From NCBI GenBank assembly GCA_964511535.1, contig CAZEFW010000034.1:1-62699 (forward strand): a stretch of 62,699 bases of DNA, in the 5' to 3' direction. A program made the translations under genes and the position numbers. The DNA is from CAZCFB01 sp964511535 (GTDB lineage: Bacteria > Myxococcota_A > Polyangia > GCA-2747355 > CAZCFB01). Positions 42,254 through 50,074 of the stretch are shown here, one piece after another. Each line of letters opens with the position of its first letter. Within the stretch, counting starts at the first letter, position 1. The notes beneath the pieces were generated by a model. The model was given only the letters and a program-made list of their open reading frames with translations. It searched no databases and was not told the origin of the DNA.

Positions 42254-43341
42254 GGCGTCTCCTCCCCGGTGGCAGCGCGCGCCTCCAGCCCTGGCCCCAC
42301 AGGCGGCCCCTCCTCCTGCAGGTCGGCGATGATCTCGCGCGGGTTGATGCCGGCCAGACAGGCGCGGCCGCAGCGGTTGCACCCCACGCACAGGGCGCTC
42401 TCGTGGGCTTCGACGAAGCCGCGATGCTGGTGGTAGTAGCGGTACTTGAGCCGGGTCTGGCGGTCGGGGCGGAAGTTGTGCCCGCCGGCCACCTCGGCGA
42501 AGTCGAGCAGGTTGCACGAGTGCAGCTTCTTGGTCTTGGTGGCGGAGCAGAAATCCATGCCCACCTCCTCGTGCACGCCGTAGCAGTAGCAGGTGGGGCA
42601 GACCATGGCGCAGGTGCCGCAGCTCATGCACTTGTCGCCCCAGCGCTGCCACACCGGCGAGTCGAACTCGATGTCCAGCAGGTTGGCCAGGTTGTGCACG
42701 TTGACCTCGGGGCCGAACCCGTCGCCGATCTTCTGGCGCGCGGCGAGGTAGTCGTTGGTGTCCTCGTCGGTGATCTCCTGCGCCCCCACCTGGCGCAGGG
42801 CTGAAAAGGCCCGGTCCGAGTTGATGGCCGCGAAGTAGCGATCGCCCAGGTCGGTGAGGAACAGGTCGAAGCCGTGGCTGACGGTGTCGCTGTCCACCGA
42901 GCGGCAGAACCCGCCGTCGCACGGATCATGATCCAGACCCACGATGAAGGTGTTCTTGCGCCGGGCCAGGTAGTAGGGCGACGGGAACAGGTTCCTGGCG
43001 AACACCTTGTCCAGCCGCACCAGCGCGTTGATGTCGCAGGCGCGCAGCCCGATGATGGCCCGCGGCTGGACCCGGTAGCGGATCTTCTGCGACCAGTCCC
43101 ACTCCCCCAACTCGAAGCTGGACAGCTGCTCCTCGTAGGGCAGGAAGTAGGTCTTGGCCGAAAACTCGGCGTATTCGTAGTCCAGCTCCAGGTCTTCGAA
43201 GCGCGACACCGGCAGGAGCTGATGCACGGGTGTGCCCTCCCGGTCCACGCACACACGGCGGGGGCCGATCACCTCGTGCTCCGAGATGAAACGCTCCACC
43301 AGGTCGCGGAACCGGGCCTTTGTCAGGGTCCGGAAAAGCAT
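42250..43341 (-). CDS. hydB: hydrogenase beta subunit, 4Fe-4S dicluster protein
   Basis: 363 residues, related to anaerobic sulfite reductase subunit A. Two 4Fe-4S sites are visible: CMSCGTCAMVCPTCYC (near residue 240) and CVGCNRCGRACLAGIN (near 325). They form part of the electron chain between the flavin subunit and the [NiFe] core. It is the first gene of the operon. No Shine-Dalgarno is evident, and a TAAAAT -10-like box lies only 7 bases upstream, so the mRNA may be leaderless. Confidence 0.92.
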   Translation of the reverse strand: MLFRTLTKARFRDLVERFISEHEVIGPRRVCVDREGTPVHQLLPVSRFEDLELDYEYAEFSAKTYFLPYEEQLSSFELGEWDWSQKIRYRVQPRAIIGLRACDINALVRLDKVFARNLFPSPYYLARRKNTFIVGLDHDPCDGGFCRSVDSDTVSHGFDLFLTDLGDRYFAAINSDRAFSALRQVGAQEITDEDTNDYLAARQKIGDGFGPEVNVHNLANLLDIEFDSPVWQRWGDKCMSCGTCAMVCPTCYCYGVHEEVGMDFCSATKTKKLHSCNLLDFAEVAGGHNFRPDRQTRLKYRYYHQHRGFVEAHESALCVGCNRCGRACLAGINPREIIADLQEEGPPVGPGLEARAATGEETP

Positions 43342-43352
43342 GGCCGGGATTT

Positions 43353-43403
43353 TACACCAGAATGGTGTAGCGCCGGATCAACTCAGCAGGCGATCTGGAT
43401 CAA
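43353..43403 (-). promoter_or_regulatory. operator-like palindrome and FNR-like site upstream of hydB
   Basis: TACACCA-GAA-TGGTGTA (43353-43369) is a perfect 7-bp inverted repeat overlapping the putative -10 (TAAAAT on the minus strand at 43354-43349). Further upstream, 43390-43403 reads, on the minus strand, TTGAT-CCAG-ATCGC, close to the FNR consensus TTGAT-N4-ATCAA. Neither is proven, but anaerobic control would suit the operon. Confidence 0.35.
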
Positions 43404-43418
43404 CCCATTGCCCACCGT

Positions 43419-43463
43419 CATTCCGGCATCCCGGCATCCCGGCATTCGGGCCCAAAGGGCGCG
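43419..43463 (-). repeat. second copy of the CGCGCCC-hairpin/GGAATGCC repeat
   Basis: Inverted copy of the element at 4935-4996: octamer-like GGCATCCC/GGCATTCG units followed by GGGCCC-AAA-GGGCGCG (43447-43463). It lies next to the carbonic anhydrase stop and precedes the hydrogenase operon. Confidence 0.55.
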
Positions 43464-44072
43464 CTAAAGCCAGGTCACCTCGCCGCTGTCCAGGTCGTAG
43501 CACGCCGCCTTCACCTCCACGCCCTGGCTGGCCAGCGGCACCATGATCGGCTGGGCCTCGCGCACCTGGTCCGCCACCATCAGCGCGTTCTCACGCACGC
43601 TCGCGGCCAGCAGATCTCCCGGCTCCTGCCGGCGCGCCCGCACCACCGCCGGGCGGATGGCCGCGATGAGCGCGTCGATGTGGCTGTGGATCTCTGGTCC
43701 GTCGAAGTCCATCTCGTGCACCGCCGCGTCCACCGCCCCGCAGCTGCCGTGGCCCATGACCACCACCAGGTTGACCCCCAGGTGCAGCACCGCGTACTCC
43801 AGGCTGCCGAGCACCGCGTCGTCGCAGATGTTGCCCGCCACCCGGATGACGAACAGGTCGCCCAGGCCGTGGTCGAAGATCAGCTCGGGCGGCACCCGGC
43901 TGTCCGCGCAGGTGAGCACCGCGGCGAACGGGTGCTGGCCCGCGGCCACCTCGCTGCGCCGCGCTCCATCGGCGTGGGGGTGCGCGGCGTGCTCCTGGCG
44001 GTAGCGGTCGTTGCCCTGCTCGAGGCGCTGTCGCGCATCGGCGGCGGAGAGGTTGTCGGGTCGGTCTTCCAT
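43464..44072 (-). CDS. beta-class carbonic anhydrase
   Basis: 202 residues. Hydrates CO2 to bicarbonate with zinc; the ligands are visible as LTCADSRVPPE (Cys, Asp) and MGHGSCGAVDA (His, Cys). Length and fold match the cytosolic bacterial class. It sits upstream of the hydrogenase operon on the same strand, with about 120 bp between. Its stop codon is in the repeat hairpin at 43464. Confidence 0.93.
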   Translation of the reverse strand: MEDRPDNLSAADARQRLEQGNDRYRQEHAAHPHADGARRSEVAAGQHPFAAVLTCADSRVPPELIFDHGLGDLFVIRVAGNICDDAVLGSLEYAVLHLGVNLVVVMGHGSCGAVDAAVHEMDFDGPEIHSHIDALIAAIRPAVVRARRQEPGDLLAASVRENALMVADQVREAQPIMVPLASQGVEVKAACYDLDSGEVTWL

Positions 44073-44166
44073 GCCTGGGCCTCCACGATCTGCCCGGAGT
44101 ATTTCTCAGCCTGCACGGCAAGTCCAGATCGGCCACGGTGACGATCCGGTGGTAAAGTCCCTCCCC

Positions 44167-45252
44167 ATGAAGTCCGTCATCGCTGTCTGCCTCGCCCTGA
44201 GCCTTACCCTCTCCACCGCCTGCGCCGATCCCGAGCTGCCTCCGCCGGGCGGCGCCACCGCCCCGCTGGTGGGCGGCGCCATCGATCACAAGTCCAGGGG
44301 CGTGGTGGGCCTGGGCATCAGCATGGGGTTCTGGTTCTTCGGCCACTGCACCGGCTCGCTGATCATGCCGAACCTGGTGCTCACCGCGCGCCACTGCGTG
44401 GCCAGGACCTCCAGCCCCAGCGGCCAGGGCGTGGTGTGCGGGCAGACCCCGTTTACCATCCAGGGGCCCGGCCCCATCTTCCGCGCCACCGCCGAGACCG
44501 TGAAGCCCAAGTTCGACGGGCCCAAGTACTACAAGGGGATCGGCACGGTGTTCGTGGACAAGACCGCCAACGACATCTGCGGCTATGACGTGGCGCTGAT
44601 CATGCTGGCGGGCAAGGGGTTCCCGGCCAGCGTGGCCACGCCCATCGAGCCGCGGGTGGACAAAAACGCGGTCAAGGACGAGCCGATGTCAGCGGTGGGC
44701 TACGGCCTGACCCAGCCCAACGGCAAGACCAGCGGCACCCGCATGCGCATCGACAAGCGCAAGGTGCTCTGCTTCCAGAAGAGCTGCACGGGCTGGGTCA
44801 AGAGCACCGAGTTCGGCTCCGACGCGCCCACCTGCCAGGGCGACTCGGGCGGCCCGGCGCTGGACAAGGATGGCAAGGTCATCGGCGTGCTGTCCCGCGG
44901 GCCCCAGGGCTGCACCAGCTCGATCTATGGCGACGTGGCCAGCAACAAGGCGCTCATCGTCGAGGCGGCCAAGGCCGCGGCCAAGAGCGGCGGCTTCCCC
45001 CTGCCCGCCTGGGCCGGCGGGCCCAAGACCCCGGACGGCGGCGCGGCCACGGCCGATTCCGGCGCCCCGGACACCGGCGCCGGCCTGGCTGACGGCAGCG
45101 CGGGATCGGCGGATCAGGCCCTGCCCCCGGATCCCGGGTCCACCGACGACGGCTCCTGCGGGGTGGGCGGCGCCCCCTCGTCCGGCTCAGCGAGCGGTCT
45201 GGCCCTGCTGCTGCTCGGCCTCGCGGCGCTGGCCCGACGCCGGCGGCGTTGA
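44167..45252 (+). CDS. secreted trypsin-like protease with MYXO-CTERM sorting tail
   Basis: 361 residues. After a lipoprotein-like signal sequence (LSTAC) comes an S1 domain with a complete triad: LTARHCVA, YDVALIML and CQGDSGGPALD. The tail is a Gly/Ala/Asp linker followed by GSCGVGGAPSSGSASGLALLLLGLAALARRRRR, the MYXO-CTERM type with the invariant Cys, a hydrophobic stretch and a basic end, which is processed by myxosortase. This places the organism in Myxococcota. The next ORF follows directly after the TGA. Confidence 0.9.
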   Translation: MKSVIAVCLALSLTLSTACADPELPPPGGATAPLVGGAIDHKSRGVVGLGISMGFWFFGHCTGSLIMPNLVLTARHCVARTSSPSGQGVVCGQTPFTIQGPGPIFRATAETVKPKFDGPKYYKGIGTVFVDKTANDICGYDVALIMLAGKGFPASVATPIEPRVDKNAVKDEPMSAVGYGLTQPNGKTSGTRMRIDKRKVLCFQKSCTGWVKSTEFGSDAPTCQGDSGGPALDKDGKVIGVLSRGPQGCTSSIYGDVASNKALIVEAAKAAAKSGGFPLPAWAGGPKTPDGGAATADSGAPDTGAGLADGSAGSADQALPPDPGSTDDGSCGVGGAPSSGSASGLALLLLGLAALARRRRR

Positions 45253-45768
45253 TTGAGCGCGCGCTTCGAGCAGATCGTCGCTGATCTGCGCCGGGAGTTT
45301 CGCACCTTCCGGCTGGTACCCAAGGACCGCTCGCTGCTGATGCGGGTGATCTACCACGGCCTCGGCATGCGCCTGTGGTGCCCGGACTTCATGACCCACT
45401 ACACCACCGTGATCATCTCGGTGGTCTACATGCCGGCCGACCTGCTGGGCACCGACGCCGGCTACCGCACCCTGAGGCATGAAAGGGTGCACATGCGCGA
45501 CTGCTGGAACACCGGCGTGCTGCCCTTCGCCCTGTCGTACCTGCTGTTGCTGCCGGCGGTGTTCACCCTGCGCGCGCTGTGGGAGTACCGCGGCTACACC
45601 GAGACCATGCGCGTGGAGCTGGAGGAGACCGGCGGCATCGCCGACGAGACCCTGGAGTACATCGCGGAGCAATTCGTGGGCCCGGCCTACTTCTGGATGT
45701 GCCCCTTCCCCGGCTTCGTCCGTCGCCGGCTGGAGCGCACCCGGGCGCGGCTGCTCGCCGGAGATTAA
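45253..45768 (+). CDS. putative membrane-associated zinc protease-like protein (HERVH motif)
   Basis: 171 residues, TTG start directly abutting the protease stop; the next internal Met would remove part of the protein. It includes two hydrophobic segments (HYTTVIISVVYMPADLL and LPFALSYLLLLPAVFTL) and, between them, TLRHERVHMRDC, which contains HERVH, a full HEXXH zinc site. The family is not recognised. It could be an M48-like or other minimal metalloprotease that works with the MYXO-CTERM gene. No catalytic test is possible from sequence alone. Confidence 0.6.
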   Translation: MSARFEQIVADLRREFRTFRLVPKDRSLLMRVIYHGLGMRLWCPDFMTHYTTVIISVVYMPADLLGTDAGYRTLRHERVHMRDCWNTGVLPFALSYLLLLPAVFTLRALWEYRGYTETMRVELEETGGIADETLEYIAEQFVGPAYFWMCPFPGFVRRRLERTRARLLAGD

Positions 45769-46526
45769 TCGCTGAACACGAACGCCGGCTCCGACCCGGG
45801 CGGCATGTTCTCGAGCCGGATCTGCAGCGGGGTCTTGTGGAAGTTCTCGCCCGGCGCCGCCTCGAAGATGTCCGCCAGCATCACCACCTCGTCGCGCCGC
45901 GGTGGAGGTGAGCCGTAAGCAGCCTCGCCCGTCAGGGCGTCGATCATCGCGGTGGAGCGTCCCTTGCCGAGCCGCCAGGACTGTTCATGAACCTGCAGCC
46001 CGTCGCGCGAGATGGCCACGCACTCGATGGGGGTGTCGTACAGGGTGACGCTGGTCATGCCCGAGGGCGGATCCAGCGCCTCGATGTAGTAGGAGGTGTC
46101 CCCCATGCAATCCTGGCAGTGCGTGTCGAGCACCACATGCCCCCCTGGCGCGAAGACCGGATCGTCGCCGAGCTTCGACGACATCGTCTCCGGGTTTGCC
46201 TCCCACCGACCCACGGCCCAGTTCATGGCGTACGGGTGCAGGTCACGCGACAGCAGCTGCCCCAGCTCGAGACTGTGTCGCCTGAGCAGGGCCGCATCAC
46301 GCAGCTCGCCCGCCTCGCGCAGCCCCGTCGCCGCGCTGTCCGCCGCCAGCGCTGCCGCCTCGATGGCACGGGTCAGCCGCTCGGCCTCGTCGCCCTTCCC
46401 GGCCGGCACCCCTTGCAGCGCCCGCTGCAGCCCCTCCAGCGCCGGCGTCCCGGCCAGGGCCGCCTGCTCCGCCGCGGCGCGCACGCCCGCCAGCAGCGCC
46501 GCCTCGGCCGCGGAAAACGGCTTCAT
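45765..46526 (-). CDS. hypothetical protein, function unknown
   Basis: About 253 residues with start ATG at 46526 (alternatives at 46634 and earlier would add a poor N-terminus). The first third is Ala/Leu/Glu-rich helical; the last part is beta-like, with a cysteine pair (THCQDCMGD) and the stretch YYIEALDPPSGMTSVTLYDTPIECVAIS. No domain is recognised. It is convergent with the HERVH gene, overlapping by four bases, and divergent from the S9 peptidase. Confidence 0.6.
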   Translation of the reverse strand: MKPFSAAEAALLAGVRAAAEQAALAGTPALEGLQRALQGVPAGKGDEAERLTRAIEAAALAADSAATGLREAGELRDAALLRRHSLELGQLLSRDLHPYAMNWAVGRWEANPETMSSKLGDDPVFAPGGHVVLDTHCQDCMGDTSYYIEALDPPSGMTSVTLYDTPIECVAISRDGLQVHEQSWRLGKGRSTAMIDALTGEAAYGSPPPRRDEVVMLADIFEAAPGENFHKTPLQIRLENMPPGSEPAFVFSD

Positions 46527-46702
46527 GTCATGCCGCCTGCGCCTGTCCGCTCCCGAATACCAATCCCCCAGCGCCCGGCACACTGCCGCCATGGCCTGCC
46601 GCGCCTGCATGCAGATGCTCGTGCTTGCCACCATGGCCGAGATGCTACCCTTCAGCCCGGGCGCGCACCAGACAGGCGCGCCCCGAAATCCGAGGAGACC
46701 CC

Positions 46703-48814
46703 ATGAGACCACTCGCCCTGCTCGCATCCGTCCTGCTGCTGCTGTCAGGCTCCCCCGTGGCCGAGGCCAAAAAGAAGCGCGGCAAGAAGCGCCCCATGAC
46801 CGCCGCCGACGTGATGAAGACCCACCGGGTCAAGGAGGCCCGGGTCAGCCCGGCCGGCACCTTCGTGGCCTACGTGGTGGAGCGCCAGCGCGGGCCCAAC
46901 GACGAGGCGGGCACGCCGTACCGCGAGCTGTACCTCGTCCCCGTCACCGGCGGTGAGGCGCGCCCCTTCGTCACCGGCGATGTCGCCGTGCGCGGCGTGC
47001 GCTGGAGCCCGGACGGCCGCCACATCGGCTTCATCCAGAAGCGCGGCGGCGACAAGAGCAAAGCCCAGGTGTGGGCCATCCCGGTGGACGGCGGCGAGGC
47101 GGAGCAGGTGACCACCAGCCCCTCGGGCATCAAGGCCTTCGCCTGGCGCCCGGGCCACCCCGAGCTGGCCTTCATCTCGGTGCCGGACAAGACCAAAAAG
47201 CGCAAGGCGCTGGAGAAGAAGGGCTACGGGTTCATCTACTACCAGGAGCAGCGCCGGCCGCGGATCCTGTACCTGCAGCGCCTGCCCTGGGCGCCCAAGC
47301 TCAACAAGAAGAAGAAGGACGCAGGCAAGGCGCGGCAGCTGACCAAAAAGGTCAGCGTGTGGGACATGGCCTGGTCCCGCGACGGAAAGCAGCTGGCCGT
47401 GTCCGTCACCGACAACAACGCCATCGACGAGTACTACATGTTCCGCAAGATCCACCTGCTCGACCTGCGGAAGAAGAAGCTGCGCAAGGTGAGCGACAAC
47501 CCGGGCAAGCTGGGCAAATACAGCTTCAGCCCCGACGGAAAGCGGCTGGCCTTCGTGGCGGCCAGGCTGCGGGCTGACCACGCCGTGACCGACGCGTTCG
47601 TGCTGGACCTCGCCTCGGGCAAGGCGAAGGTGGTCACCCCAAAGGGCCTGGTGGGGCATGTTCGCCAGGCCCACTGGCGCGGCGACAGCGCCCTGCTGCT
47701 CTTTTCCCACGAGGGCGCCGAGGGCACCCTGCGCCAGGTGAGCCTCGCCGGCGGGGCGCCCAGGCTGCTGTACGACTCGGGCAAGCAGGGCCGCTACTGC
47801 GCGCCCCTGCACGTGGCCGTCAACGGCGAGGCCCTGACCCTGGACTGCAGCTCGGGCACCGTGCCCTCGGAGCTGCGGCTGTGGCCTCTGGACCAGCAGC
47901 AGCGCGTGCTGACCAGGCTCAACGGGTGGGTGGGCAAAAAGCGCTTCGGCCGCCAGGAGGTGATCCACCACAAGACCCGCGACGGGATCCGCCTCAACGG
48001 CCTGCTGGTCAAGCCGGTGGGCTTCCGCAAGGGCAAGCGCTACCCGCTGCTGGTCATCGTGCACGGCGGGCCGGAGGCCAACTTCACCAGCGCCTGGTCC
48101 ACGCGCTACTCCCGGCCGGCGCAGCTGCTGGCGGGCAAGGGGTACCTGGTGTTCATGCCGAACTACCGCTCGTCCACCGGCTACGGCGCGGCGCTGCCCC
48201 GCACCACCATCGGCGACGCCGGCGGCAAGGAGTTCGACGACATCATCGACGGCATCAAGCACCTTGTGGCCTCGGGCATGGCCGACAAGGACCGGGTGGG
48301 CCTGTTCGGCGGCTCGTACGGCGGCTACGCGGCCGGGCTGTTCGGCACCAGGCACACCAAGTGGGTGCGCGCGGTGGGCATGTTCGTGGGGGTCAGCGAC
48401 CTGATCAGCAAGCGCGGCGTGAGCGACATCCCCTACGAGGTGCTCTACGTGCACCACGGCGCGCCGCTGGAGAAGATGTGGAAGCTGAGCCTGGAGCGCA
48501 GCCCGATCTACTGGGCCCACCGCAGCAAGACCGCCTTTTTGATCTACGGCGGCAACAGGGACACCCGCGTGCCGCCAGACCAGAGCGTGGAGATGTACCT
48601 GCGCCTCAAGATGAACAAGCACCCCGCCGTGCGCCTGGTGCAGTACCCGGGCGAGGGCCACGGCAACCGCAAGCAGCCGGGGCGCCTGGACGTGCTGCTG
48701 CGGGTGGCGCGCTGGATGGACTGGTACGTGCGAGACAAAAAGCCCCTGACCGGCCCCATGCCGCCGGCGGATCTGAGCAAGGCCTACGGGGTGGAGCTCG
48801 ACGAGGGGAAGTAG
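46703..48814 (+). CDS. secreted S9-family (prolyl oligopeptidase-like) peptidase
   Basis: 703 residues with a signal peptide (SPVAEA) and then a seven-bladed propeller region (about 40-430; VRWSPDGRHIGFI, YSFSPDGKRLAFVA). The alpha/beta-hydrolase domain follows with HGGPEA (oxyanion), GLFGGSYGGYAAG (serine nucleophile), GGNRDTRVPPDQ (Asp) and YPGEGHG (His). Such enzymes remove N-terminal dipeptides or acylated residues from peptides. A Lys-rich linker (AKKKRGKKR) follows the leader. Its 3' end overlaps the convergent small lipoprotein gene by 31 bases. Confidence 0.9.
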   Translation: MRPLALLASVLLLLSGSPVAEAKKKRGKKRPMTAADVMKTHRVKEARVSPAGTFVAYVVERQRGPNDEAGTPYRELYLVPVTGGEARPFVTGDVAVRGVRWSPDGRHIGFIQKRGGDKSKAQVWAIPVDGGEAEQVTTSPSGIKAFAWRPGHPELAFISVPDKTKKRKALEKKGYGFIYYQEQRRPRILYLQRLPWAPKLNKKKKDAGKARQLTKKVSVWDMAWSRDGKQLAVSVTDNNAIDEYYMFRKIHLLDLRKKKLRKVSDNPGKLGKYSFSPDGKRLAFVAARLRADHAVTDAFVLDLASGKAKVVTPKGLVGHVRQAHWRGDSALLLFSHEGAEGTLRQVSLAGGAPRLLYDSGKQGRYCAPLHVAVNGEALTLDCSSGTVPSELRLWPLDQQQRVLTRLNGWVGKKRFGRQEVIHHKTRDGIRLNGLLVKPVGFRKGKRYPLLVIVHGGPEANFTSAWSTRYSRPAQLLAGKGYLVFMPNYRSSTGYGAALPRTTIGDAGGKEFDDIIDGIKHLVASGMADKDRVGLFGGSYGGYAAGLFGTRHTKWVRAVGMFVGVSDLISKRGVSDIPYEVLYVHHGAPLEKMWKLSLERSPIYWAHRSKTAFLIYGGNRDTRVPPDQSVEMYLRLKMNKHPAVRLVQYPGEGHGNRKQPGRLDVLLRVARWMDWYVRDKKPLTGPMPPADLSKAYGVELDEGK

Positions 48815-49086
48815 GCCCCGGGCGGGGGCGGCCCGGGAGGCGGCTTCTTGGCCGGCGGGCACTGCCCCTTGCACTGCTTCTTGCCGCCTGGATTGCCGGG
48901 CCGCGATGCGCCAGGGCCCGCGCCCGGCTCGCCGCCGTCTGCCCTGGCCTTGCTGCCGGGCGCGGCCGCGCCGGGCTGCGCCCCGGGCTCCAGCTCCTGG
49001 TAGGTGGGGTTCGGCATGGTGCACGCCAGGGTCAACGCCAGCGCCAGCCCGGCGAGCAGAAGGATGTTGAAGTGTGGTCGCGTCAT
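48784..49086 (-). CDS. small secreted lipoprotein, Pro/Gly-rich
   Basis: 100 residues with lipobox LTLAC and a Pro/Ala/Gly/Lys-rich body (KKQCKGQCPPAKKPPPGPPPPGAYF). Only two Cys after the lipobox. Looks like a short, flexible surface protein; no domain is recognised. Convergently overlaps the S9 peptidase by 31 bases, an arrangement that makes the C-terminal Ser-rich end read on both strands. Confidence 0.6.
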   Translation of the reverse strand: MTRPHFNILLLAGLALALTLACTMPNPTYQELEPGAQPGAAAPGSKARADGGEPGAGPGASRPGNPGGKKQCKGQCPPAKKPPPGPPPPGAYFPSSSSTP

Positions 49087-49219
49087 GGTTCCTCTCCCTT
49101 GGGCGCCGTCCGGCGTCATTGGGATCTACGAGCCAGGGCGCGCGGGGATACGGCCGGTGGGCGGATCTGCCCTCGCTCCGGTGCTATGCTGCGCCAGACA
49201 CATTGCAAGGAGGGACCTC

Positions 49220-49558
49220 ATGGCGAAGGTCGACTGGTACTACTTCCGCAAGGGGTGAACGAGCTGCAAGAAAGCCTCCGGGGTCCTGGAGGCCAGCGAC
49301 GTCCCCGTGGACGAGACGATCCCCGCCTCGCGCAAGCTGGGCGCCGAGCGGGCCGCCGAGCTGGTGGCCGCGGCTGCCCGGGTGCTGGTGGCCAAGGGCA
49401 AGCGGCTGCGCGAGTTCGATCCCGCCGCTGACGACCGGGATGAAATCATCAAGGCCATGCTCGGGCCGACGGGCAACCTGCGCGCGCCGACGCTGGTGGT
49501 GGGCGACACCGTGATGGTGGGCTTCAACGACGCGCAGTTCGCGGAGCTGTTCGGCTGA
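49220..49558 (+). CDS. selenocysteine-containing ArsC-family protein (in-frame TGA)
   Basis: 112 residues, with TGA at 49256-49258 read as selenocysteine (residue 13): the text around it is YYFRKG-U-TSCKK, where the UXXC replaces the CXXC of a thioredoxin-like ArsC fold. The reading frame continues without stops to 49558 and keeps the family end GPTGNLRAPTLVVGDTVMVGFND. A SECIS-like hairpin follows at 49274-49293. An AGGAGG Shine-Dalgarno precedes the ATG at the correct spacing. Function is probably thiol/selenol redox. NCBI recognises an 'ArsC family (seleno)protein' group with this layout. The alternative, a nonsense mutation, is less likely because coding continues in frame. Confidence 0.85.
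49274..49293 (+). promoter_or_regulatory. bacterial SECIS-like hairpin
   Basis: GCCTCC-GGGGTCCT-GGAGGC: a perfect 6-bp stem with an 8-nt loop that begins with G, 15 bases after the TGA (loop 21 bases after). Both distances and the G at the start of the loop fit the bacterial SECIS element recognised by SelB. Confidence 0.7.
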
Positions 49559-49630
49559 GCCCTCTCTCCTGGTGAACCGGGCTGAACTCTCCTATGATCC
49601 ATGTTTGGGTCTCTGGATCGGAGGTGGAGT

Positions 49631-50074
49631 ATGAACAAGGGAACAGCGAGGACCATCGTCAACACCGTCGCGACGGATCCGGAGTGCATCCGGCGCATCG
49701 ACAGCTGGCTGGCGCCGCTGATCCCGGACTCCATGGGCATCGCGGGCAGCGTGCGCAACATCGGCATGATGGGGATCGACCTGTTCAACCCGCGCTACGG
49801 CGGCCCCACCGCCGAGGAGACCAAGTTCGTCTGCGTGGGCATCGCCGAGGCATCGGCCGCGGCCATCAACTCCGCCAACATCGCGGGGGTGGTAACGGCG
49901 TCTGACATCGACCGCACCCACCTGGGCACCTACCACGTGGCCACGCGCATCGACCTGACCAGCAAGACCGTGGTGTTCGACTGGCACGCCAACCTCGAGC
50001 TGTACAACCCGCGCATCTTCTACTCGGTGATGGACTGGAAGTCGGACAACGGGGTGCTCTACTCGGACCTCTGA
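49631..50074 (+). CDS. hypothetical protein, function unknown
   Basis: 147 residues, soluble and with no signal peptide. The start has a good Shine-Dalgarno (GGAGGTGG). The text (ECIRRIDSWLAPLIPDSMG, ELYNPRIFYSVMDWKSDNG) shows no known motif. It overlaps the convergent spermidine synthase-like gene by 16 bases. It follows the selenoprotein gene by 72 bp on the same strand, so they may be co-transcribed. Confidence 0.62.
   Translation: MNKGTARTIVNTVATDPECIRRIDSWLAPLIPDSMGIAGSVRNIGMMGIDLFNPRYGGPTAEETKFVCVGIAEASAAAINSANIAGVVTASDIDRTHLGTYHVATRIDLTSKTVVFDWHANLELYNPRIFYSVMDWKSDNGVLYSDL

Noticed and set aside
46745..49024. A 759-residue ORF on the minus strand
   Set aside because: It lies opposite the S9 peptidase, whose conserved motifs are on the plus strand; the minus reading is Ala/Gly/Arg/His-rich with no motifs, as expected for GC-rich antisense.
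49256..49258. TGA as a nonsense mutation or sequencing error
   Set aside because: The frame stays coding after it, and the codon sits at the redox position with a SECIS-like hairpin; selenocysteine is the better reading.
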